DNA from: Beroe forskalii
Lineage: Eukaryota; Ctenophora; Nuda; Beroida; Beroidae
NCBI GenBank assembly: GCA_011033025.1
Contig: WFMF01000561.1
Location: 39,583 to 103,582 of the forward strand
Reading direction: 5' to 3'
Length of the DNA stretch: 64,000 nt
The number at the start of each line of letters is the position of its first letter. Position 1 is the stretch's first letter. The notes beneath the pieces were generated by a model. The model saw only the letters and a program-made list of their open reading frames with translations, was not told where the DNA came from and did no database searches. The position numbers and the translations under genes are program-made. Below are positions 22,359 through 35,300 of the stretch, one piece after another.

Positions 22359-23336
22359 TTTCAAATGGCGGAAAATTTCAAGCATGAGCCTTCTAATACA
22401 ACTAGATAGGGACTATGAGTACAGTACTGAATAAATTGCAGATTTTTATTATCTCTCTTGTTTTGCTAACCAAACAAAAGAATATTTTAATTCATGTTGG
22501 ATTACTAATAGTTTCTTTTCATGATAATTCTAGAAGACGTTAAATCACACATATGAGACAACATTAATCTCGATTTTTCTTAGCACTTACAAGTTACAGA
22601 ATTAAAAGCGATTCAAAAATGATTAGGTTCCAAAATTACTATATAAGTATGAAATTACCTCGTTTGAATCGTAAGATGTTATTTTAGTGATATATTTATC
22701 AAAGTTCTATATTATTGATATGTTGATTTAAAATGAATTAGTTATTAGTAAGCAAGTATATCATTGTGTGCAATGAATTCTGAATTGTTGGCGCAAATAG
22801 TGAACTTTAATGATTATTATTAGTGAACCTTAATGATTATTATTTACAGTACAAATTCGTTTTATTCTCTGTCGATTGTTTCTTGACATCGAAATTCATT
22901 CCTGTTTTATCATTTTACTGAGTTCTATGCTGAGTAGAATTATGCCTCTACACAGTAAGTGCAACTTGACGCTGCTTAATAAGTGATGCACATGAATGTA
23001 CTTTATGCTTTATTGAAGGTTTGAAACTTGAATAAAACAGAAAGGTTTTCAAACCCTGAAAAAGAATAAGAAGGATGAGATTAAAAATAAGTAATAAGTT
23101 AAAAGTATAAATAAAAAAATGCCTCACGCAACTTCACGAGATATTGAATTTATGTAGAGCCATGATCTAAATGGAAATTCGAAAGTGTGATATGCTTGAA
23201 TTCCGTTTGAGAAAAATTATACAGTATAATGTAAGCGGTCTAAAAGGTTACAAATTGCTATTGCAAATGTCTAAATGGTCATGAATAAATCTAAAACACT
23301 GAAAGGGAACAATTCACTTCTCTGATCATTGAAAAG
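22359..23336. other. 3' flank shared by raftlin-like 1 and POLRMT
   Basis: AT-rich convergent intergenic stretch. A local duplication of TGAACTTTAATGATTATTA occurs at about 22800-22850. No coding frame is evident. Confidence 0.5.
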
Positions 23337-26300
23337 TTAACTGAAGAAGTAGGGCGAGTCCCTAACGCAGTTGATGTCAAGTTTACCGCCACTGGGTAGT
23401 GGGCTGAGTTGCAAATCAGGGTACGTTGCTTCGAGGGATTCTTTTAGTTGCTTCAATACCTGAAATATTCATACCTATGAGTCGAAATGCGGTGAAATTA
23501 ATGCGGTGTTTTAAATTTCTCATGTTTTTTGCTGACCTCAGCTATTTCAATGTCATTGACTGGACTATCTAAGACCAGAGAATGGCCCTGAATTTCAACC
23601 TGAAAGCTGAAGATTCTATACTTTTATAGCTTTTTCGGCACCAATATTTCGCAAATTTGGGCATGATTATACACAGAGATACGAACGGATCAAATCACAG
23701 CACTTCTGTACTTCTATTTGCTATCTTGTCCATAAAAGCATAAAGCGTGCTCAATTTTTTCAGATCTTTGAATCATCATCCGTTGCTGTTATCTAGTCGC
23801 TTAGATTTCCGAGAAATATCATGAATTTCTCAGAAATATCATGAATTTCTCAGAACTAAGGATTAACTATCACGTGACTCACAACACCACGTGACTCACA
23901 ACACCACGTGACTCACAACACCACGTGACTCACAACACCACGTGACTCACAACACCACGTGACTCACAACACCACGTGACTCACAACACCACGTGACTCA
24001 CAACACCACGTGACTCACAACACCACGTGACTCACAACACCACGTGACTCACAACACCACGTGACTCACAACACCACGTGACGTGTTCACGTTCATTGCG
24101 ACATTTTTATGAACTATTGATCATGCCACCTGGCTGCATTTTAAGTGCTCGTGGTAACACGACCTATAAGTTTGGTAGGACCTGTCACGTGATCTAGACG
24201 GTTGCTATTTAATATACTCGTGATTCACTGCGCCGTGCCGTCTTGGAAGTACCAGTGAGGACACGCCACAAATTTATGCGTTATAAGATGCCTAAATAAG
24301 TAAATAACATACTCTGCATATATTGGAAATGAGCGCAGTGCACTCCATCGAACCATCTCGCACGTGACCTACGCGTGATACCAATGGACCAATCAGATGG
24401 TAGTATGAGACGTTGCAGCGTCTGATACTAGCGCTTGATTGGTCCATTGGTATCACGCGTATGTCACGAGTGAAGCAGTTCGATGTCCAATACATGCTTA
24501 CATGGATTGCAATACATGGAGGTATTATAACAGCGGAGTGAACAAGGCTATGTTCACTCGGCTAATGATCAACATGATACATTTACCTATCTCCCACCAG
24601 TCGATACCAGATGTTCCGGTGTAACTCTATACTACATCAGAGTGCGGTAATTAGCTCACAAATTCCTGGAATCCTGAGCTCCTCCAAGAGCTCTCTCTTT
24701 ATAAACACGCATTGTCGTTCATGTTCAGACTTTGTTTTTATATATCATACACTTGATATTCTATGAAGTACATATCGTATCGTTTGACCAGAAGCTATTA
24801 CGTCTTTGTTTTCTCATCTTCTAATTGTTATCATCAGTAAATTTATCAAATTTGCCGACGCCATCCAAGAAAATTAACTTCTGCAGCGTATTCTTCAAGA
24901 ATGTTGCGTATTTCATAGTTTATCTCCAGCACCAAGGAGGATTCCTAGAAGTATAAATTCATGAAGGCAAAGCAAGCAAAAGCCAAAATAAACCGAAAAA
25001 TCATGTTAGAAGCATTTAGCATCCACGAAGTTAACTTTCTTCTAAAGTTGTAACTAGAAACAAGGTTTCAGCTTCAGAAATCCTCGAAGAATTCATAATA
25101 TATAGGTGGTACTGTATTATAAATGTTCATGCCATACTTTGCTGTTCCGGTAAAAACCCGTATATCAGTAATTCAATACTTCTGTTACCCTGTTAACCTT
25201 GTTCACAATATTGTGTAGGTTAATTTCCCTTGTTTTAGCATCAGGAGCTGCACAGTTCCAGGCTGGGTGACTGGTGCTGTAGTTTGTTAAACGATAATCA
25301 GCTTTAAATAACTGCTTATTGCCGTACCCCTGCAAATTTGGGTAGTTCCAGTCTTTAGGTCCCGAAGCTTCTCATATAGTCATATGCATATATTTAATTT
25401 TTTGATAGCGTATTTGAGTAGTTTCAGGTCCCAAAATCCAAACCATAAACTTCTCATATATGAACATAATAATATGAGCATTATAATATGTATTCAATGT
25501 AATGACCCCTGCCATTTAGCAGCTTCTGGAGTCTTTATCAGGCCCAGTGTAGCTTTACTGCTGTGTACCTATAGCTCCTTCGGTATTATACGTGATGTTT
25601 GGTATAATAATTCTTTAGCAAGGTTATTATTGCGTTATTGCTTTGCACCTATCTTAATCTTTTAATCTACAAACCATAGAACAGAAGTGCTGTGATTTGA
25701 CCCGATCATAACTCTGTGAGATGTGTAAGATACGCCATGCTCAGTATGTAATTTTAGCAAGCTCATTATTGCGTTATTGCTTTGCACAGACTACTGCTTG
25801 CATTCCACTTTGTTTGGCATAATACCTACTAGAGAAATAGAGATTCAGTTTCACCAGCCATTGTACCGACCTTTTTCGCAGTTAGTTTCATGTGGTCAAT
25901 TATCATTTTTAGTAATTAAAGTAATCATTTTGAGAAGGGTTTCGAAAATTACGCAACAGGTTCAGGAATAATTTATGTAAATGATCCATAGATTGTAATT
26001 TTAACATTTTTGGTCGCATGAACGTATTCCAATGACATCTGGTTCAGTTCTTAGTGCCTGGATGACCTCCAAATGATTCGTAATGTCGTCAGAAAGAGTT
26101 TTAAACTTTTTAAAGTACCATTATCGAAAGTGGTTGAAATTTGACAATCAATGGGTGTCAGCCATGAGACATTGGTATATCTTGATACTACTTAATTCTA
26201 TTGTTGTCTTAATTCTTTTTATATCCAAGAATAGAGTAACATTGATGGGATCAAGCGGCTCCAAGACTAATGTCGGTGGACAATCACCAAGCCCCCATTC

Positions 26301-29300
26301 CGGCATACCAGTAGACCCTGCACCATTCACTGTCCAGCTATACAGCACAAAGTTATTGAAGCTGAGGTGACAGTAGACTTTGGATTTAGCGGATCTGCCT
26401 CAAGTAGTGTCAATGAAACCATGCCGCTACTTACTAAACAATACGCCGAACACTTCCAACTTTGCACCTTCTACCGATTACCATACCATCAGTCAAAGAG
26501 TCAGATGTTTTCAAGTCGAGTAAAGTATACTTATCAAGGGATCTTCTCAAGACCTGCTAACAGGGTACCAACGCGGGAACGTTGGGAACTTGAGGCTGAT
26601 CAGACAACTATCGCCCTTAACGACATCGCCAATACAAATATGTTTAACGTTCCGTATGCTACCACAGTGGCTGATGCTAGTGCAATGACCAACATCTTCA
26701 ATGTTGTCAATGCCCAAGCAGAGCAGGGAGGCCGATTGCTATGCGTGGAATCAACTGGTGGGAGGAATAGAAAGGGAATTGTATCCACGAATTACAACCT
26801 TGGGGTAAATCTGTATTTCAACATGCCTCTTCATCCTAATCCACAAAAATTCACTATCACTGCTTTTTGTACCTCGATGAGAGTTGTGAGAGGAATTGGG
26901 CACGAGGGGTGTGACTGGGACATAAATGGACCTCTAACAGGGTATTTGAATCAGGGATGGAAATTGGTTGATATAAACATTCCTCAGCATGAAGCAGGCC
27001 TGTCACAGCATCCCGATCCCAGGTGGAGATTTGCCGTACTTTTAGAGCCCATTCACTTGAATGTCATTTGGTTCTTCGAAAAGGACCAAGCCCGGATTGC
27101 AGCAAACGATATGACGCCTTACTATCAAGTTACTGTTGTCAATTTGGATGTTTACTTGGCATATAAATCTGCTTTTTCCTGTCGCATGGACCTGAACATA
27201 ACCTCACTCATCAGAGAGATGGGACACAAAGGATGGAGTGTTGTGACCGTTCTGGACATCCCATCTACGAAACAGACAAACATGGGGACAGCGAAAGGGA
27301 AAGTATTGGTCTTCTTCCAGAGGCCTCTGGTAGAAGTACCACCTCTCCATTAATGGGGATTGGGGCGCAGCCAAAGAGACGGGACATGGGAGCACTGCCC
27401 CAGAATTGGAAAATTTTGATTAATGATGCCTAACGTTTTCCTCCTCTTTTGATTTAGTGAGAACTCATATACAGAACCTTTTTACCTGATATATTACTTA
27501 ACTCTTTAACTGATGCTATTGTAATTTTGCGTTTGTGTTCTAGTTTTTACCGTTTGCAAGTCACAGAACACTAGAATAATAAATTTATACTGATAAATAA
27601 TCTCATTTATTGATTTTAAGGCTTTAAATTATTACTAACATCATTGAATCTTTTTTATTCATTCCAGTATGACACTTGCATAAATGTATGAGCATGCTGA
27701 CGACGATATTCAAAAGATTTTCGAAAGCTTCTGATTACAATTCTCCGGTATCAGTTATATCGCTTGAACTTCAATCTCTTGAGTTCTATGAATATGTTAT
27801 CAGCATGATATTAAATCATTCCTATTTCTTTACATCGTTAATTTTGCCTACTAACTATGGAGACATTGATCAGATTACAGCACTTCTGTAGTCTGTACTG
27901 TGGTTTGTAGATGAAAATACATATAAAGATATAATCATGATGATTTTTCCTTCCAATCGATCTTTATCTAATCGAAAATCACCAGAATTCAAAAATATAC
28001 ATCTGTCTCGGTGTCACCTGGAGTTTTTCTAAGAAATATTATATTTTAATCTACAAAACACAGACGCAGTGATTCGATCAACTCATGTTTTTAAATAATA
28101 AATTTAAATCCATTTACTCATTTAAATAAATGGATGCCAAATTATTTGCTACTGGTTTCATGATAGCAAAACTTAAATATTATCAATTATAACAGTACAA
28201 CCAAACTAATTTATCTCGTTACTATTGATGTATAGAATATAGCAGGGGCGTAGCCAGGGGGGAGGCGCCACAGGCGGCTGCCTCCCCCTTTTTGGACAGG
28301 TGATATGAAAATTTTGTTCATTTTTACAAAATACAAAATGAGAGCTTTGAGTCAACAGAAGAAAACATTAAACAGGTTTTGAATGTACCTCGCCGCCCCC
28401 TTTTCAGAAATCTGGCTACGCCCCTGGAATATAGATGTACGGCTATGATTATTCCGACCAAATCCTTATTAATTCTAATATCTTCTTTTCAATTCAATAA
28501 CCGTACGAAGAACATTTATTATTCGATATCCATACAATTTGCATTTATTGATTTTAGTACGAATAATAAAATAGTTGTTTAAATAGTTGTTTTATTAATA
28601 ACAAAACAAGAAATTATTAGATCATTAAGAGTACTTGAACTCACATCAAACATTCAATACATAAACTCTCCTACTAGTCGATACCAGATGTCCGGGTTTT
28701 AATTCTATATATAAAAGAAAAGGATGGCAAGATGGCCATTAGAGGACTACCTAGGCTCTCTCAGGAGCTCTCACATTGCATGTATTAGGTAGGTATATGG
28801 GCGTAAACAATGAGCAGTGTATTTCGTTATGTCGTACACATGGTATACCTATCGTTGGACCGGAGCTTTCTCGTTTATTCGTTGTTATCATCTCATCTGC
28901 AGGGTGATCCAAAAGTTCTTAATTTTTAATTTTTTACCTACCTACCCCTTCTGCTTTTTCGATATTTTGTAAAATTTCTAGTCCCATAGGGACTATATAG
29001 TATATATATGGGCATTAGATTTGATTAGACAATGAGTCGTGTAATAGTTCATTAATTTAAACTTAGATCATATACATAACATTTGACCTGGAGCTACTGC
29101 ACCTGGAGTTCACGACTTCTATATTCGAAAATCCTCAAATTTAGAAAAAAAAATCAACGGATATTTTTATGCCATAGTATTTTGTGGGCCATGGACCCGT
29201 GGTAATTCAATACCTATGTGAACTGGTAGCGCTATCCCGGTGACCTAATGGAGGTGACACACAATGCAATTATTGCTCAATGTTTAGGTAAATTTCATTT

Positions 29301-32300
29301 GCTTCGTTTTGTTGCACAATCGTAGCTGTACATTGCCTGGTTTGTGCTGTTGCTTCTTCAGCGATAATCGGCTATAGATAACTGGCTATTATCATACACC
29401 GTAGCAAATTTGGGTAGTTACAGGTCCCGAATCATAAACTTTCAGTCCTCATTATATCAGGTTTTAGTGTATTTAGATGCCAAGTTCCTGCCTTTCCAAG
29501 ACAGCGCTACCAGAACCCTGCTTTTAGTGTTACAAATTTTCAGATAAATCATGATCTTTTCTTGTTTGAGTGCACATTCGGTGGCTTTTGCTTCTGAAGG
29601 CTGCACTCTCAGACCCCAGAGGAATCAACTTGAATGGAAACTCCTGTTTAACTTTACAAGATGTTAAAACCTATGACATATACTACAATACAACAATCAT
29701 TACTCATGATATAAGTTAGTACAGGATACTTACAATACATTCCAAATTACAGGCAGCTTTTTAAGAAGGTCTTTAGCAGACTCATTATTGCTTTACTGCT
29801 TTGTACATGTACATACATTGATATAGCTCGTTTGGGTCGTATGAAAATATACCAATGACCCCCTGCTGACCCCCTGCTGACCCCCTACTGACCCCCTGGT
29901 GAACCCCTACTGACCCCCTGGTGAACCCCTACTGACCCCCTACTGACCCCCTGCTAGCCCCCTATTGACCCCCTGCTGACCCCCTACTGACCCCCTGGTG
30001 ACCCCCTGGTGAACCCCTACTGACCCCCTACTGACCACTTCCTGATCATAATTCTAACATATATCATGAATGTTTTAAAAGCATTTAAAATAGCACTCAG
30101 CCTTATAATGACGCTTTATTGGTCATTAAGTTATTCAAGTCAGCCAGGTCAGCCATACGGTCAAGTCAGACAAGTCAATCATATCGGTCGGGTCAGTCCT
30201 GGCCCTGTCGTTCAAGACAGTCAAAAGGTCAAAACGGTAAAGTAAGTCAATTCATTCAACATGACTGACATGACTGACAGAACTGACTTGAATGACTTGG
30301 ATAACTTGACTAACGTGACTGTCCTGACTTATTTGACTGACTTGAATAACAGAATAACATAACGAACATGAAAAATATAACTGACTCGTTTATGTTTTGA
30401 GCGTGCGTTTAGGGTGCCTTGATCGAGTGGCAATTGACCAATAAAGCGTCATTATAAGGCTGAGTGCTATTTTAAATGCTTTTAAAACATTCATGATATA
30501 TGTTAGAATTATGATCAGGAAGTGGTCAGTAGGGGGTCAGTAGGGGTTCACCAGGGGGTCACCAGGGGGTCAGTAGGGGGTCAGCAGGGGGTCAATAGGG
30601 GGCTAGCAGGGGGTCAGTAGGGGGTCAGTAGGGGTTCACCAGGGGGTCAGTAGGGGTTCACCAGGGGGTCAGTAGGGGGTCAGCAGGGGGTCAGCAGGGG
30701 GTCATTGGTATATTTTCATACGACCCAAACGAGCTATATCAATGTATGTACATGTACAAAGCAGTAAAGCAATAATGAGTCTGCTAAAGACCTTCTTAAA
30801 AAGCTGCCTGTAATTTGGAATGTATTGTAAGTATCCTGTACTAACTTATATCATGAGTAATGATTGTTGTATTGTAGTATTCGGTCGTATGAAAGTATAC
30901 CAATGACCCCCTGCTGACCCCCTGCTGACCCCCTACTGACCCCCTGGTGAACCCCTACTGACCCCCTGGTGAACCCCTACTGACCCCCTACTGACCCCCT
31001 GCTAGCCCCCTATTGACCCCCTGCTGACCCCCTACTGACCCCTGGTGACCCCCTGGTGAACCCCTACTGACCCCCTACTGACCACTTCCTGATCATAATT
31101 CTAACATATATCATGAATGTTTTAAAAGCATTTAAAATAGCACTCAGCCTTATAATGACGCTTTATTGGTCAATTGCCACTCGATCAAGGCACCCTAAAC
31201 GCACGCTCAAAACATAAACGAGTCAGTTATATTTTTCATGTTCGTTATGTTATTCTGTTATTCAAGTCAGTCAAATAAGTCAGGACAGTCACGTTAGTCA
31301 AGTTATCCAAGTCATTCAAGTCAGTTCTGTCAGTCATGTCAGTCATGTTGAATGAATTGACTTACTTTACCGTTTTGACCTTTTGACTGTCTTGAACGAC
31401 AGGGCCAGGACTGACCCGACCGATATGATTGACTTGTCTGACTTGACCGTATGGCTGACCTGGCTGACTTGAATAACTTAATGACCAATAAAGCGTCATT
31501 ATAAGGCTGAGTGCTATTTTAAATGCTTTTAAAACATTCATGATATATGTTAGAATTATGATCAGGAAGTGGTCAGTAGGGGGTCAGTAGGGGTTCACCA
31601 GGGGGTCACCAGGGGGTCAGTAGGGGGTCAGCAGGGGGTCAATAGGGGGTCAGCAGGGGGTCAGTAGGGGGTCAGTAGGGGGTCAGCAGGGGGTCAGTAG
31701 GGGGTCAGCTGGGGGTCAGTAGGGGGTCAGCAGGGGGTCAGCAGGGGGTCATTGGTATACTTTCATACGACCGAATACTACAATACAACAATCATTACTC
31801 ATGATATAAGTTAGTACAGGATACTTAGAATACATTCCAAATTACAGGCAGCTTTTTAAGAAGGTCTTTAGCAGACTCATTATTGCTTTACTGCTTTGTA
31901 CATGTACATATGATATAGCTCGTTTGTTATGATACTTTATGTCCTTAGCAAGCTCATTATTGCTTTATTGCTTTGTTCAGACTACAGTTTGGTATAATAC
32001 CTACTAGAGATTTATTTTCGTCATTCCATTGGACTGAGGTTTTCAGCAGTTTTGATGTGTTGCATTTATCTTTTTAGCTTTTTTTAATTATTTTGAGAAG
32101 CATCAATAGTTAGTTAGTTAGATTAAAGGTTCAGTTTCCAATTTGCTTTTTACCACTGGCATGGCCACATATTATAAATAAGTAAATAAATTTCAACAAA
32201 ATAACTTTTTCAACACTTGAGGTATAGAGCACGACGTGTTCATATAGCATATAATGTACTCCCAAAGCTTTTGATGAGAGCCAGCATGGGCTGAGAAGAT

Positions 32301-35300
32301 GTGAAAATTGTCAATTTAGGAGGGAAAATATTGATTATTGAGAAAATTAACTTCGATCTATGAGTCTAGAAATTCGCTCTGTTCACCCAATGACACTTAT
32401 CTTTATATTTTCGGTAAATTGAGCGATCCGTCGAGGCCAGTGCCCAGTATCACGCCACTATCGCGCCAGTATCAGGCAAGTACCACGCCAGTATCACGCC
32501 AGTATCACGCCAGTATCACGCCAGTATCAGGCCTACCTCACGCCATTATCGCGCCAGTATCACGCCAGTAGCGCGCCAGTGCTGCGCCAGTAGCACGCCA
32601 GTATCACGCCAGTATTGCACCAGACGACAATAACTTAAAGCCAGGACGCCAGTAGCACGCCAGTATCAGATCATATACTGGCGTGCTACTGGCGTCCTGG
32701 CTTTAAGTTATTGTCGACTGGCGCGTTACTGGCGTGATACTGGCGTCTTACTGGCGCGGTACTGGCGCGGTACTGGCGCGCTACTGGGCACTGGCGCGCT
32801 ACTGGCGTGATACTGGCGCGCTACTGGCGTGATACTGGCACGGCACTGGCCCGATACTGGCCTCGACGGATCGCTCAATTTACCATATTTTCATACTACC
32901 TTATTCTAATTTCTAAATTCCTTACTTCACCTCTTTATATCCCAGGATTCAATACCATTGATGGGACTGAGCAGCTCTAAAAGTCATGTCGGTGGACCAA
33001 CAGAAAGTCCCCATTCCGGCATACCGGTGGACCCTGTACCTTATACTGGTCCGGCTATAGATTACCGTGTTATTGAAGCCAAGGTGACAGTGAGTGCTTC
33101 ATTTGATGGATCTGTCTCAAGTAATGTCGATGATAACATGCCGCTACTTGCTCAACAATACGCTGAATACTTCCAACTTGGTACATTCTTCCGATTACCA
33201 TACCAGGCGTCAAGGAAAGGTATGATGTCAGCCCAATTAGCTTATCAGGGGATCTTCTTAAGACCTACGGTGTTCGAACCATCGTCAGAGAGTTGGCAAC
33301 TTCAGGTTCATCAGACAACTCTCTCCCTTAATGATCTCACCCATGGATCTGTGTTTGGTATGAGGAGCCTTAACACAGCGCCTAACGCAGCTGGATTGAC
33401 CAACATCTTCAATATTGTCGGTGCACAAGCAGACCTGGGAGGTCGCTTGCAATGCGTGGAATCAACTTCTGGAAGAGATAGAACGGGGTTAGTATCCATG
33501 AACTTTGGAATAAATCTGTTTTTCAACATGCCACTTCATCCTAATCCACAGAAATTCACAACTATTGCTTTTTGTACCTCGATGCAAGTTTCAAGAAATA
33601 TTGGGCATCATGAGTGCAGCTGGGACATCAATGGACCTTTAGGTGGATATTTGAATCAAGGATGGAAGTTGGTTGATATCAACCTTCCTCAACATGAAGC
33701 AGGCTTGACACAGCAACGCAATAAAAGAAGGCAAATGGATCTATTGCCCCTTCAGTTGAGTGTCATCTGGTTCTTTGAGAAGGATCAAGCCCGGATTGCA
33801 GCAAACGACATGACACCCCTCTACCAAGTTACTATTGTCACCGTGGATGTTTACGCATCAATTGGATACACTGGATCCTCCTCAAACCTCAACATAGCCT
33901 CACTCATCAGAGAGATGGGAGAGAAAGGATGGAGTGTTGTAGCCGTTCTGGACACCCCAGCTGGGAAACAAATAGGAGTGACAGCATTGAAAGGGGAAGT
34001 ATTGGTGTTCTTCCAGAGGCCTCTGGTAGCTGCCCCGTTACCCCAAGTGGGGGCGCCGCCCCAAGAGATGGGAGCGGTAGGGGCGCCGCCCTTGCCGGCC
34101 GGTGTGCTGCCTTCCGGAGCAGAAGAGTATACTCCTGCTCATGCTCCTGATCCTGCCCCTGAAACCACCCAAAAATGGGAAAATTTTGATTAATAATGCT
34201 TAATGTTTTCCTTCTCTATTTATTAAGTTTGAAGTTACATAGTTACATAGAACTTTTGCACCAAAATTAACACGATTTTGTGCTTGTCCTGTTCTATTTT
34301 CTACCGTTTGTCACAGAACACTAGAATATAATTCATGCTGGAAAATAGTTTTATGAAATTGATAATCATGATTATTTTTCTTTCCAGTCAATTTTAATCA
34401 ATATTAATATCAAAAATATCAATCTGTCGGGAGTTTTTCTTAGAAAGATTCACAGGATATCCGACTATATCATGGATGTCAATTTATCTGCTAGTGGTTG
34501 CATGAAAGGCAAATAACGAAACCAGGATATTTTAAGATTTGTACTCACATCGAAGGAATACATCAAGACAAACTGCTCCCGTAGTATTTTGTTCATCTCG
34601 TTGACATGACAGGGAAGTGTCCAGAAACTGTCGTGAACTGCAGCGAATGGGATCCCAGAGTGGAAGCACTGGATTGCCGTCATCAGCATGTGTGTGGAAT
34701 CCTGCCAAATTATTAGTGAGACTCATGGAGTCTGGACATCCTTACCGCTGTGGTTGCTTTCATATTTATCGCTGTAATTCAATATTTCATACCTAGCATA
34801 TCATGGACCTTCCTCCTTGCAATGAAAACGACAATTCATGGGGGCAGCACTTCTTTAAGTTGCAGTTTGTTGATTCAAATAGATTTATTGTTTAAGTTTC
34901 ATTCAATTGATTTTTATCTGATTTATTTCAACTAAATTACAGTACGTAGTATTAGAAGTTAGATTTTGATTTTTTAAAAAGCTAAAAAGATTTGAACTCG
35001 TTTTTATCTGTGTGAGACTGATTTCCAAATAAAGAAAGTACCAGGTACCCGGGAATAAATGACGTTCTTACCTTGAAGCGAATTTTGGTACTTGGCAGTG
35101 AATGAATTTTGGTACATGGGAGGGAATGAAGTTAGTACCTGGGTCCTGGCAATGGATTTTGGCACCTGGGAGTGAATGAAGTTGGTACCCGGGAGTGAAT
35201 GAAGTTGGTACCTGGGAGTGAATGAAGTTGGTACCTGGGAGTGAATGAAGTTGGTACCTGGGAGTGAATGAAGTTGGTGAATGGATTTTGGTACCTGGGA

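Noticed and set aside
22105..22385. Several 60-70 codon frames over the end of raftlin-like 1
   Set aside because: Shadow frames in the GC-richer Pro/Gly tail; the same shadows recur in copy 3 only because the DNA is duplicated.
23871..24083. CRISPR-like array
   Set aside because: Direct 17-bp repeats with no spacers, in an intron of an animal gene.
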